A stretch of 64,000 bases of DNA from Enterocloster asparagiformis. Its GTDB lineage: Bacteria; Bacillota; Clostridia; Lachnospirales; Lachnospiraceae. Both the position numbers and the translations under genes were made by a program. This document shows positions 45,114 to 53,387 of the stretch, in pieces (the first letter of the stretch is position 1; every line of letters starts with the position of its first letter). A model generated the notes under the pieces. It was given only the letters and a program-made list of their open reading frames with translations. It searched no databases and had not been told where the DNA came from. The stretch is taken from positions 74,575 to 138,574 of the forward strand of contig JAGZSY010000014.1 in NCBI GenBank assembly GCA_018380885.1. The letters run 5' to 3'.

Positions 45114-47038
45114 TACCCAATCTCCTGAAGTCGATCAATCTCAAACCAGTCTCGCATGGAAAATTCGTTCTTCCGCTCTTTAGAATACGTTTTTTCCGGG
45201 GTTAAAAATCCAACAATCCGTTGCCATGTTGTCTCTACTGGCTCTCCGCAATATGGACATACCTTGCCGTAAAATCCGTGATTATGTTTACAGGAGCTAA
45301 TTCTAAGACAGAACGCAAAATAGATAACCCCCTGGTCTGCGATATAGTTAAGCAGTTCCCATGCTGTATCAAAATCCTCAATAGGAGCATCGAGATTAAT
45401 GTGGGCAATACCACCTCCCGAACATGCCTTGTCAAGAATCGCACTTAATCTGATCTTTTCATGAATTGTTGTTTTTACACCGAGCGGAATCCATTGATTT
45501 CCATAAAGCGGAAGTTCATATGTCTGTTCTGGATGGAAGAACTTATCTTTTTCCATTAAAATCACAGCTGCTCGTTCTGCCGGAATCTCTTCAATATTAA
45601 TTGAATAATCCTTATCTGCGGCAAAAGCATCTTTTACCTCTGTGATGGTAGCTAGAATTTCCTTGGCAAACTGCACTCCTTCATCGAAGTAAAAAGTATT
45701 TCCAAAATCATCTTTATATGTAAGGCCGAATTTTTGAAGAGCTTCGTATACTCCAATAATGCCGATTGTATTATATTGTGAATCGAGTGACATAACGTGT
45801 TTGGAATAATTGGGGAGAAGTCCCTTTTCGATGTTTCTTTTGATGATATGCCGGACACAATCTAGTGCTTTTAGATTTAGCTCTACATAATCCCGCAATG
45901 TATTTAGATATTCTGATTTTGTGTTACTCTCATACGCAATTCTTGCCAAGTTGATTGTGTTCACCTTTATACTACCAACTTCTAGCGCCGATCCGCCAAT
46001 ACTGTTAAAATACCCGAGATTTTTGACATCGCTCAGGAGTCTACAACAGTTACTCAGCGTTGTAACGTCACTGCTTACGAAGAAATTACTATCGTCCCAC
46101 TTCATGTTGTGTCGGCAGCACCATTTTGCAAAGTCCTCGTCTACAAATTTCCCATCTTTTCTCAGAAGTGAAAACGTTAAAACTGGAAATGTCATCATAT
46201 TTTGGCTTCTTATGTTACTAACTACTTTCATAAAACACTTCTGGTATTCAATAATCTCGTCGATATAATCAATGACTAACGAACCATCAGGATATTCTTT
46301 ACCTCCAAAAAGAGCTGTCATGTATGGGCGGTCGAATATTGAAATATTTGTAAATGCAGACTGATTCACACGTAAATATGGCTGATTCAGTTTATAAACA
46401 ATTCTCTGAAATTCCTGATCACGATATCTTTCGGGTGTTCCAGTATAATACCCAGTCTCAACATCCTTTTTCCAAAAATAGAATGAATATATCAGGAAAC
46501 TTGGTAAACCACACGCTCCAGAGGTTCTATTAGATGTCCAGCTTACAAACTCCCCAATAAAATCCGTGAACGTTACAAGATGTTTTGGTGGCTGAGCATT
46601 AAAGTTTTCTACAAAATACAGCCCTTTATTTACCACATCTTCAATATCATAAGCAAAACAATAGGGTTTGAGCGAAGAGGAAGCAGCATCGTGCATATAA
46701 AAGTATCCAATCCATTCCGCCTTAAGCCAAGCGTTGGCGCACGCAAATCCATACTTCTTATTTATCTCATAGAAAATCTTGTTAAATGCCAGAAGTTTTG
46801 AATGAGGCTTACTCATCTCAGCTTCAAGGGAACAAATATCCTTTGTGCCAACATTTGCGTTACTATCGATGGTCGCATCGGCTACAGTCTGCTTGTCAAC
46901 GAAATTGTCAATAAAGTCCGTATAGCTCAACTGGGCATCTGAGAAGCCATTCAGTTTTGCGATTTCCTCTCCATATTCTGTCAGCATTTTATTAAAGCTT
47001 GCCGTAAAATTCTTATTCAGTTTAATATTAATATCCAA
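45113..47038 (-). CDS. nrdD: Anaerobic ribonucleoside-triphosphate reductase
   Basis: Makes deoxynucleotides from NTPs without oxygen by a glycyl radical. The 641-residue protein has the catalytic barrel, a C-terminal zinc site (SSCKHNHGFYG, then CPYCG) and the glycyl-radical loop RIVGFL near residue 610. It lacks an obvious N-terminal ATP-cone domain. It starts at TTG with GAGGAG upstream. With the adjacent activase and glutaredoxin-like gene it forms a virus-type reductase set. Confidence 0.92.
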   Translation of the reverse strand: MDINIKLNKNFTASFNKMLTEYGEEIAKLNGFSDAQLSYTDFIDNFVDKQTVADATIDSNANVGTKDICSLEAEMSKPHSKLLAFNKIFYEINKKYGFACANAWLKAEWIGYFYMHDAASSSLKPYCFAYDIEDVVNKGLYFVENFNAQPPKHLVTFTDFIGEFVSWTSNRTSGACGLPSFLIYSFYFWKKDVETGYYTGTPERYRDQEFQRIVYKLNQPYLRVNQSAFTNISIFDRPYMTALFGGKEYPDGSLVIDYIDEIIEYQKCFMKVVSNIRSQNMMTFPVLTFSLLRKDGKFVDEDFAKWCCRHNMKWDDSNFFVSSDVTTLSNCCRLLSDVKNLGYFNSIGGSALEVGSIKVNTINLARIAYESNTKSEYLNTLRDYVELNLKALDCVRHIIKRNIEKGLLPNYSKHVMSLDSQYNTIGIIGVYEALQKFGLTYKDDFGNTFYFDEGVQFAKEILATITEVKDAFAADKDYSINIEEIPAERAAVILMEKDKFFHPEQTYELPLYGNQWIPLGVKTTIHEKIRLSAILDKACSGGGIAHINLDAPIEDFDTAWELLNYIADQGVIYFAFCLRISSCKHNHGFYGKVCPYCGEPVETTWQRIVGFLTPEKTYSKERKNEFSMRDWFEIDRLQEIG

Positions 47039-47049
47039 TCAAATACTCC

Positions 47050-47253
47050 TCATTGTATCTTTTTAAGCCAGTTCATCGCTTTTGCAAAATCCATAAACTC
47101 ACCATCTACCTCAAGCACAGGTGCAGACTGGAATCCCCTGGCAATCGCTGGTTCAATATCTGTAGATTCTTCAAACTTAAGATTTTTCATTTCTAGTCTC
47201 TTTTTGAGAGACATGCAATTACGACAATGCGTTGTGTATAAGACTATTTTCAA
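47050..47253 (-). CDS. Glutaredoxin/NrdH-like protein
   Basis: A 67-residue thioredoxin-fold protein with a CxxC active site (YTTHCRNC, residues 6-13), the APVLEV cis-proline segment and a final helix. It could reduce a reductase or act in thiol exchange. The TTG start is chosen from GGAGGAG upstream and overlaps the stop of the preceding small gene (TTGA). It is 11 bases before nrdD. Confidence 0.8.
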   Translation of the reverse strand: MKIVLYTTHCRNCMSLKKRLEMKNLKFEESTDIEPAIARGFQSAPVLEVDGEFMDFAKAMNWLKKIQ

Positions 47254-47420
47254 GCCATCTCCTCCTTTACAGACAAAAAATGCACACACTTTCCATTTTT
47301 ATCTTGCTTATACTGTTCTCGCAAATAGATAACACCACGCTCAACATGTTTATCATTGCGGGCACAGTTTAAAGTACATTCCCTATTAAAGCAATATATA
47401 AAATCTGTACTTTTATCCAT
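47250..47420 (-). CDS. Small Cys-rich protein, 56 aa
   Basis: Reads MDKSTDFIYCFNRECTLNC, then CARNDKHVERGVIYL, with a late Cys in GKCVHF. Four to five cysteines suggest a metal site. Its ATG overlaps the guanylate kinase stop (TAATG) and its TGA overlaps the TTG of the glutaredoxin-like gene, so it is tightly coupled on both sides. Function unknown. Confidence 0.65.
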   Translation of the reverse strand: MDKSTDFIYCFNRECTLNCARNDKHVERGVIYLREQYKQDKNGKCVHFLSVKEEMA

Positions 47421-47944
47421 TAGTCCATCAAAAACAAAATTTCATATACTATATCGTCAACAGTTTTCTTATAATTTGGATTCTTAATAACAAAATCCAC
47501 TTCATCTTCTAAGCCGTCATACTGACCAATATCGCTTAGATTACGACGTATACATTCATCAATATCGTCTCGAGTTTCAAGTGATTTGATTAGTCTGTCC
47601 CGACGCGGGACATCGATATAAAAAGAAATGATATTTAGATTTTTATTCTTTTTTAAATTGCGGAATCCTCTTGGCGTAACAACTATAACGCCATTATCTG
47701 TACAGTCTTTTAAGGCCGTTCCGTAATTCCACCCATTATATGAACCAGTTTCGGCAAATTCCATATCCTTTTGCATTTTCACATAAGTGTCATTACTAAC
47801 GAAGTGATAATCAATTCCATCAATTTCTCCGCGCCTGGGCGGCCTTGTGGTGTATGTTATAATTTTATGATAAGGTTTTAATCCCGAAAGTATACCAGCA
47901 ACTGTACTTTTACCAGCAGCAGAGCCCCCAAGGATACAAATCAT
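47420..47944 (-). CDS. gmk: Guanylate kinase-like protein
   Basis: Phosphorylates (d)GMP. The 174-residue protein has the P-loop GGSAAGKST (residues 6-14), the GMP-binding TTRPPRRGE and IDYHFVS segments, and the lid region RDRLIKSLETR. Shorter than host enzymes. It overlaps the thymidylate-synthase-like gene by four bases (ATGA). Confidence 0.87.
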   Translation of the reverse strand: MICILGGSAAGKSTVAGILSGLKPYHKIITYTTRPPRRGEIDGIDYHFVSNDTYVKMQKDMEFAETGSYNGWNYGTALKDCTDNGVIVVTPRGFRNLKKNKNLNIISFYIDVPRRDRLIKSLETRDDIDECIRRNLSDIGQYDGLEDEVDFVIKNPNYKKTVDDIVYEILFLMD

Positions 47945-48645
47945 TCCCCATCCTCCGATCCATCATAAAAAATCAGTTCATTCGAATACGGAAGTGTTCT
48001 AGCCCACTGGATAAAACTATCGGACCATTCAGTAAGTTTATGATTTTTTCGCTGGTGTACAATGTTACGGATATTCTCATAATTCATACTTACTGTACGT
48101 GTTTGTAGCCAGGATTCAGGAAGCAATCGAATTAGCTCTTTCCAATACATCTTATCTTTCGTTTCAAGGTATCTAATTCTCAGTTTTTCAGCATATTCCA
48201 CTACTACATTCCATATATCATCAACCGTAGCATTCGGGTCTACGTAATATGTATCAATGGGTAGATTTGAGTAGTGATCCATTTCGAAACAATCCTTTGT
48301 AATCGGAGTAGATACTAGCTTATGCATTTTGCTAGTCGAGTTAGCTACCGTTCCCACTTTGTATGTATCAAATTCAGACCACCAGTATTGAGGCGCTGTA
48401 ATGTCTACCCATACCTGAATTTGCCTTATAAACTTCCGGTGCTCGCTTCCACCACTTATAAGTCGCTGAGCTAATTGCATATCATTATCTCCTATTAGCA
48501 AATGACATCCTCTGATGTCATCCTTGCCATCAATATCTGCAGGCCATACATGTTTGCTGTCGCTTTTATCCCAACTATTCATCGGATTTCTCATTCCGCG
48601 CAATGCCGGTTCAAAACCAGCGATCATTGTCTTTTCAAACTTCAA
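47941..48645 (-). CDS. Divergent ThyX-like (flavin-dependent thymidylate synthase) protein
   Basis: A 234-residue protein. The C-terminal half reads like ThyX: ELIRLLPESWLQTRTVSMNY, then RNIVHQRKNHKLTEW, a layout where ThyX has its LP, N..R and W segments. The ThyX signature RHRxxSxNExSxRY is not intact; the corresponding stretch appears to be YWWSEFDTYKVGT, then VANSTSKMHK, keeping N and S but not the arginines. The neighbours (dUTPase, reductase, kinase) support a role in dTMP or related pyrimidine synthesis. It starts at TTG with GGAAG upstream. Assignment is by pattern only. Confidence 0.6.
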   Translation of the reverse strand: MKFEKTMIAGFEPALRGMRNPMNSWDKSDSKHVWPADIDGKDDIRGCHLLIGDNDMQLAQRLISGGSEHRKFIRQIQVWVDITAPQYWWSEFDTYKVGTVANSTSKMHKLVSTPITKDCFEMDHYSNLPIDTYYVDPNATVDDIWNVVVEYAEKLRIRYLETKDKMYWKELIRLLPESWLQTRTVSMNYENIRNIVHQRKNHKLTEWSDSFIQWARTLPYSNELIFYDGSEDGE

Positions 48646-48837
48646 TCAATCAGCTTCCTTTCTACATCTAATGCAAAACTTTTCACACATAGTTTCATAG
48701 CAAGGCTGTCCCCAAAATTCCCCACGATATTCTTCGTGCTTCCTAATCCAAAGATTGTTACCACATGTTGGGCACCGCTCGTTTATCATTACAATAGCAG
48801 TATTATTATGCCTTGTTTCTGATTGGCCAAAAAGCAT
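48646..48837 (-). CDS. Small zinc-ribbon-like protein
   Basis: Contains RCPTCGNNLWIRK and CEKFCIRCRK, two CxxC knuckles typical of a small zinc ribbon. The start at 48837 gives 63 residues and overlaps the upstream gene; an ATG at 48789 (47 residues) avoids the overlap but has no ribosome site. It ends just before the TTG of the ThyX-like gene. Confidence 0.65.
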   Translation of the reverse strand: MLFGQSETRHNNTAIVMINERCPTCGNNLWIRKHEEYRGEFWGQPCYETMCEKFCIRCRKEAD

Positions 48838-48973
48838 CACACTTCCCGTCCCCTTTAATTCGTCCTGCTGCAAAATCTACATATGATTGCCACAAACTTG
48901 AAGGCGCTCTATACCGCCAACACTTTAATTTATAAGGACAATGTTTAGATGAACACTTTGTTATATCCGCCAT
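48806..48973 (-). CDS. Small Cys-rich phage-type protein, 55 aa
   Basis: Reads MADITKCSSKHCPYKLKCWR, then YRAPSSLWQSYVDF, then KCDAFWP. Four cysteines and the WQSY.DF layout are typical of small phage proteins of unknown function. GAGGAGGG lies five bases before the ATG, a strong ribosome site. Confidence 0.65.
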   Translation of the reverse strand: MADITKCSSKHCPYKLKCWRYRAPSSLWQSYVDFAAGRIKGDGKCDAFWPIRNKA

Positions 48974-49077
48974 ATTCCCTCCTCATAATTAGCTAAAACG
49001 TTTTTTCTGTTTCTCTTAGCTGTTTCATAGTCAAGATATCTTTATATCACCAAACATAATCTCTTTCAAAATTTGGA

Positions 49078-49368
49078 TTATACAATCCTCCCATCCCATT
49101 TTTCAAATTGTTCTATTTTTGCAGCCAGAGCTTCTGATATTCGTAATTCACTGGACATATCCCTAATAGCCCACTTCACAAGTAATGGCAGATTAAGCAA
49201 GTCGTTTGATGATCTTGATCTCTGTCCAATTATTTTTCCGTCTGCTCTAAGTAATGTCACATGATAAGTGTATAAGTCATTCAGTGCAACCGTAGAAAAA
49301 ATCTCTACCCGAGCAAGGAATTTCTGTCCAGTCAAACTAATTTCCTTATCTAATACTATTTTATTCAT
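49078..49368 (-). CDS. Hypothetical protein, 96 aa
   Basis: Starts MNKIVLDKEISLTGQKFLA and reads as mixed alpha/beta. The ATG at 49368 is set by GGAGGAAG and by overlap with the stop of the SprT-like gene (eight bases). The upstream in-frame extension lies inside that gene and is rejected. No family recognised. Confidence 0.6.
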   Translation of the reverse strand: MNKIVLDKEISLTGQKFLARVEIFSTVALNDLYTYHVTLLRADGKIIGQRSRSSNDLLNLPLLVKWAIRDMSSELRISEALAAKIEQFEKWDGRIV

Positions 49369-49996
49369 CTTCCTCCATTTCGAGTTCGCAGCCACATGTA
49401 CCACAAACGATCCTTTTATCGCGTTTCGCCCGAACAACCAGATCGCATCCAGGGCAAGTGTATTTAAAGCTAGTTTTATTTTTCGGAGGCTTTTCTTCTT
49501 CCCTGTCCCCGCCTCGGAAATAATCAAATGCCTTCTCATCTGGCATTATTGTATCCCTGATAAATTTCAATAGCGTGTCATCAGGTTCAGTAAAGCCCCA
49601 GCCCACACTTTTGCCCTTTTCTACAATTAAGCCAACTTCCTCAGCTAAAGCCTTAAACTTCTTATTATGTACATTTCCGTTACAGTCTTTGACTCCGTAG
49701 AATGCATTTGCGTAATGTACCATCTCATGTTGCAGAGTGCCGACAATCTGTTCAACTGGAGCGTTAAGATACAAAGGATTTAAATTGATCTCATAGCGTG
49801 CCAAGTTTTCATCTTCATCATGCTCTTTTTGACGCCAAACCTTTCCCAGTGTAAAATGACCAAGATTGTTCGATCTCGCTTTTTGAAGTGTAATTACCGG
49901 CGGCGACAGTTTTCCTTCGTAATACTTTTCATTCAGAATATCGAAAATACGATATAGCTCATTTAGAGCTGTTCCAACTACATTAATACAACTCAC
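49361..49996 (-). CDS. SprT-like zinc metalloprotein
   Basis: A 211-residue protein with the metalloprotease motif HEMVHYANAF (His90, Glu91, His94) and a C-terminal zinc ribbon (TCPGC, then CGTCGC). SprT/Spartan relatives cleave DNA-protein crosslinks, which fits its place beside replication genes. The GTG start at 49996 sits close to its ribosome site. It is the first gene after the strong promoter at 50.1 kb. Confidence 0.88.
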   Translation of the reverse strand: MSCINVVGTALNELYRIFDILNEKYYEGKLSPPVITLQKARSNNLGHFTLGKVWRQKEHDEDENLARYEINLNPLYLNAPVEQIVGTLQHEMVHYANAFYGVKDCNGNVHNKKFKALAEEVGLIVEKGKSVGWGFTEPDDTLLKFIRDTIMPDEKAFDYFRGGDREEEKPPKNKTSFKYTCPGCDLVVRAKRDKRIVCGTCGCELEMEEDE

Positions 49997-50039
49997 CTTC
50001 CTTATTTAGTTTTTTTGTTTAACATGTTATGGGGTTTTC

Positions 50040-50067
50040 TCCTTGCGGAGGCTCGAACGAGCAAGAA
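50040..50067 (-). promoter_or_regulatory. Structured leader hairpin before the SprT-nucleotide operon
   Basis: On the minus strand TTCTTGC pairs with GCAAGGA. Inside or as alternatives lie the palindrome GCTCGTTCGAGC and the small hairpin CTCC.GCAA.GGAG. It lies about 30-60 bases after the inferred transcript start and could tune transcription or translation of the first gene. Confidence 0.45.
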
Positions 50068-50094
50068 TAAGTAGATAGATTCTACTATAGGTAA

Positions 50095-50123
50095 AGTATA
50101 TCACTATTTTTTGAACCTGTCAA
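50095..50123 (-). promoter_or_regulatory. Strong sigma-70-type promoter of the SprT-to-hydrolase operon
   Basis: TTGACA (50118-50123), an exact 17-base spacer and TATACT (50095-50100) on the minus strand, just downstream of the ligase stop. It can drive the whole run from sprT through nrdD to the hydrolase. Confidence 0.8.
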
Positions 50124-50130
50124 TATGGGT

Positions 50131-52080
50131 TTAATTTTTAGTTATCATTTTTATAAATTCATCTTCTGTTATGATATTTATGCCAGCCTCTTTGGCACTT
50201 TGTGTTTTACCTGTGTTTGACATTTTGTCATTTGCAATTAGAAAGTCTGTACTTTTACTAACAGTGTTAGTAACTTTGCCACCGTGTATTTCAATATCTG
50301 TTACAAGATCTCTTCTGTTTTTGTAAATATTGAGTTTTCCTGTTATACAAAATGTTTTGCCGGCAAATTGGAGTTCGGATGCTTTTCTAGTTTTTTTAAA
50401 TTCTAGTATGTTTGCAAGTTCGTAAAACCCAGAATCTTTATATATACTCTGTAACCATTTCCAAATATTATCTGCAGTTTTTACACCAATTCCGTTGATA
50501 TTCATCAAGGCTGAATAATCCGCTGATGAAAAAGAGCTCCAATTATTGTCAAAATAATCCGCTATAAGACCTGACTGAGCTCTGCCTACTCCAGGGATTC
50601 CGCATGCTGTGAGAAACTGTGTCATAGTACATGTTTTACTCTTTTCGATAGATTCTAAAAGCTTTTTTACAGATTTTTCACCATAACCTTCCAGAAAGAT
50701 CATTTCCTCAGCGTGCTTAGCAAGCCGGTAAATGTCTATGGGTTCATTAATCCAGCCAAAATCTACAAAGGTACTTAATGTGGCTGTGGATAGGCCGTCA
50801 ATGTTCATAGCGTCACGTCTTACAAAATTTTCAAGACGCTTCAGCACTTTTCCGCTACAATCATTATTTGTACATCTCAGGATTTCTGTATCATGGTCTT
50901 TTACGATTTCAAGCTTTTCTCCGCAAATCGGACATATTGTCGGAATTTGACAAGTTCCCGTTTTCGAAAGGTTCTCGCGAATTTGAGGAATAATCATGTT
51001 GGCTTTATAAACTGTTATCTCGTCGTTATAGCCCAACTCTAGTGCCTTGAAAATACTAACATTGTGAATTGAGGCACGGTTTACTGAAGTACCATCAATA
51101 ACAACTGTATTAAAAACAGCGACTGGCGTAAGCACGCCCGTCCTCCCCATACTCCATTCAACGTCTATCAGCCGGGTCCGTTCCTCCTCGTCATAAAACT
51201 TAAATGCCATTGCAGAACGAAAATATTTCCTAGTCCTCCCAAGGCTATTCGCATATGAAGTATCATTAAACCGCAGAACCTCTCCATCAATAGGATAATG
51301 TAGCTTATTACACTCTAACCTAACCGGATCAATTGTCTGTTCAAGTATTTCCAGATTTTCAGAATCACTAATTGCCAGATGCGGGACAACTGTAAATCCA
51401 AGAGAACGAAGCTTTTCAAGCTCCTGGCTAAATAGTGGCGGCTCAGGCTCGACTATTTTCCAAGCAACAAATCTTACTTTCCTGGCAGCACAAATACTAC
51501 TGTCATGCTGTCGTACTGCTCCAGCAGCCATGTTTCGCGGTGTGGAGAACCGATCATCAACCGGTAACATCTCATTGATCATCTTAAAGTCATCCCAACG
51601 AACTATTGCTTCTCCACATATTTCCGCGTGATCCACAGGAATAGTGAGTGGCAAATCAAGAATAGAACCAGCGTTGTGAGTGATGTCCTCTCCCACTTCA
51701 CTATCTCCTCGTGTCTCCAAGCGGATAAGCTTACCTTTTTCGTATGTTGCGCCAATTGTAAGCCCATCCATTTTTGCCATTAGTACGCCCGGCCTTGTAC
51801 CAATGAAACTCTTTAGTTCGTCAACTGATTTCGTTTTATTTAACGACAGCATGGGATGTGCGTGGTTGACTTTCTGCAGTTCACTTACCACCTCAAACCC
51901 AACGGACTGAGTTGGTGAATTTGAAAAGATCACTCCTTCAGTTTGCTCTAGGTCAGTTAGCTCGTCTAGTAACGAATCATATTCGAAGTCCGAAACAATA
52001 GAAATATTTTTATTGTAATAAAAGTTTCGGTACATATTTAATTGATCGGTTAGCTTTTTGATTCTTTCAATATTGTCCAT
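50131..52080 (-). CDS. ligA: NAD-dependent DNA ligase
   Basis: Seals nicks in element DNA. The 649-residue protein has the adenylated lysine at 103 (AKMDGLTIG), the nucleotidyltransferase and OB domains, a four-Cys zinc finger (CPICG, then CTNNDC), helix-hairpin-helix repeats (GIPGVGRAQSG, INGIGVKTADN) and a C-terminal BRCT domain (FAGKTFCITGKL). The start is chosen from GGAGG upstream of MDNIERI. It follows the HD gene by 17 bases. Confidence 0.95.
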   Translation of the reverse strand: MDNIERIKKLTDQLNMYRNFYYNKNISIVSDFEYDSLLDELTDLEQTEGVIFSNSPTQSVGFEVVSELQKVNHAHPMLSLNKTKSVDELKSFIGTRPGVLMAKMDGLTIGATYEKGKLIRLETRGDSEVGEDITHNAGSILDLPLTIPVDHAEICGEAIVRWDDFKMINEMLPVDDRFSTPRNMAAGAVRQHDSSICAARKVRFVAWKIVEPEPPLFSQELEKLRSLGFTVVPHLAISDSENLEILEQTIDPVRLECNKLHYPIDGEVLRFNDTSYANSLGRTRKYFRSAMAFKFYDEEERTRLIDVEWSMGRTGVLTPVAVFNTVVIDGTSVNRASIHNVSIFKALELGYNDEITVYKANMIIPQIRENLSKTGTCQIPTICPICGEKLEIVKDHDTEILRCTNNDCSGKVLKRLENFVRRDAMNIDGLSTATLSTFVDFGWINEPIDIYRLAKHAEEMIFLEGYGEKSVKKLLESIEKSKTCTMTQFLTACGIPGVGRAQSGLIADYFDNNWSSFSSADYSALMNINGIGVKTADNIWKWLQSIYKDSGFYELANILEFKKTRKASELQFAGKTFCITGKLNIYKNRRDLVTDIEIHGGKVTNTVSKSTDFLIANDKMSNTGKTQSAKEAGINIITEDEFIKMITKN

Positions 52081-52097
52081 GGCGGCCTCCAGATGAA

Positions 52098-52841
52098 TCA
52101 ATTCAACTTATTTAGAAAAGCTTTCAGAGTATGATTACGTATCTCTGTTCCTTTAAGCCAGCGAATATATCCCGGATCATTTTTATACACGTCGATCAGC
52201 AGCTCGCCATTATGCTTACCAAAGTTTAAAACATACTCCTCCAACGAGTTCTCTGCTTTTTCCTCTAATGGTTCGGACTTGTCAAACAAAACCTCGATGT
52301 CCTTACGCGATGCCAAATAGTCACAAAGGTGAACAAATTTTTGCATCGAAGTCTGCGGCTTAGGCAAAACAACCTTACTCCGATTAGTTTTACACCATTG
52401 CCCCATGTGCGAAGCAACTAAGCCGGAAATAATCTCCCTGTCATAGTTCGATATAATTCCATTAAGGTCGTCACACTCACGAATCCAATTTGCTGCAGTG
52501 ATTGGGTGTTCATGTGTCGTGTACATACTGCCATCAGTTCCATGCTTCCATCCATCGTGAAGGATTAGTGCTGTGATAATCAAATCGCGCTGAAATGAAT
52601 CGAACTCATCCCGTAATTGTTCAAGTTCAAAAACATGAACTGCAAACCGAACAGCCGCTTTTGTATGGCGCACCAATCCACCATTTCCTAGTGCATAGCT
52701 CGGGTGATATTTACCTGTCGAGCTGGCTGCAACCTCGAAAAAGTAATCCGGAAGTAGCTCAATAGCTTTCTCCGCGAATTGTCTTACGTCGTCACTTGCT
52801 ATGCTTTTTAGTTCATTCTCGAAAATCTTAACTTTATCCAT
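52098..52841 (-). CDS. HD-domain protein with a C-terminal GKYxG-type motif
   Basis: A 247-residue predicted phosphohydrolase: GGLVRHTKAAV, then LILHDGWKHG (the HD pair), then THEHPITAANW and ASHMGQW supply the metal ligands. The last 50 residues (FGKHNGELLIDVYKNDPGYIRWL) resemble the small domain attached to DNA exonucleases. It sits between ligase and ERCC4 nuclease genes, so a role in nucleotide or DNA-end metabolism is likely. Confidence 0.83.
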   Translation of the reverse strand: MDKVKIFENELKSIASDDVRQFAEKAIELLPDYFFEVAASSTGKYHPSYALGNGGLVRHTKAAVRFAVHVFELEQLRDEFDSFQRDLIITALILHDGWKHGTDGSMYTTHEHPITAANWIRECDDLNGIISNYDREIISGLVASHMGQWCKTNRSKVVLPKPQTSMQKFVHLCDYLASRKDIEVLFDKSEPLEEKAENSLEEYVLNFGKHNGELLIDVYKNDPGYIRWLKGTEIRNHTLKAFLNKLN

Positions 52842-52850
52842 TTTGTCTCC

Positions 52851-53384
52851 TTATTTTAAAATATATCTCAGATAGTAACGAAAGGTACCGATAATAAAAA
52901 TGGGCGTATAGCTGATATCCGGCATGAATACAACTTCAAGAGAATACTTGCAGTTAAATGTATGCAGCGTTGCAGCAAAGCTCTTAGCCCCGTAATCTGT
53001 TCGATAGTTTCCAGAGATAATGTCTGAATATTGGCAGTTCTCAATCAGCAAGTATTTCCGTTTGGCCTTCGCAACTGCAAATTCTTCTTCGAATCTTGTA
53101 CGGGTTTGTGTAAAGCAACCAGATAGTTCTTCAGCCGAATTTTTTCGTTCAATAAACACTTCGTCAAAAAAGTACTTGTCACGAGCAATACCCAACTCAG
53201 GAGCTGCAGGAAGCATAAAACTGTAATCGCCGCATGGCAGCCCCATCTTCTTATGACAAATCTTATGTTGGTCAAAATACGAAAGGATATGATCATTTTT
53301 TTGCTCACGGCTATCCGTAAGTATCGTCATAGATTCTAGGATTTTGTCAATCTCTGATTCTGTGTATCTGTGTCTATCTAACAT
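52851..53384 (-). CDS. ERCC4/XPF-type nuclease
   Basis: A 177-residue single-domain nuclease: ILTDSREQKNDHI, then LPCGDYSF, then FIERKNSAEELSGCF, then RFEEEFAVAK and YLLIEN. The ERK triad and upstream Asp are the ERCC4 active site. No helix-hairpin-helix domain is attached. It lies between the polymerase and HD genes and probably processes branched DNA. Confidence 0.88.
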   Translation of the reverse strand: MLDRHRYTESEIDKILESMTILTDSREQKNDHILSYFDQHKICHKKMGLPCGDYSFMLPAAPELGIARDKYFFDEVFIERKNSAEELSGCFTQTRTRFEEEFAVAKAKRKYLLIENCQYSDIISGNYRTDYGAKSFAATLHTFNCKYSLEVVFMPDISYTPIFIIGTFRYYLRYILK

Positions 53385-53387
53385 CTC

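Noticed and set aside
49078..49539. 153-codon version of the gene after the SprT-like gene
   Set aside because: Its first 57 codons lie inside the SprT-like coding sequence and have no ribosome site; the start at 49368 has GGAGG.
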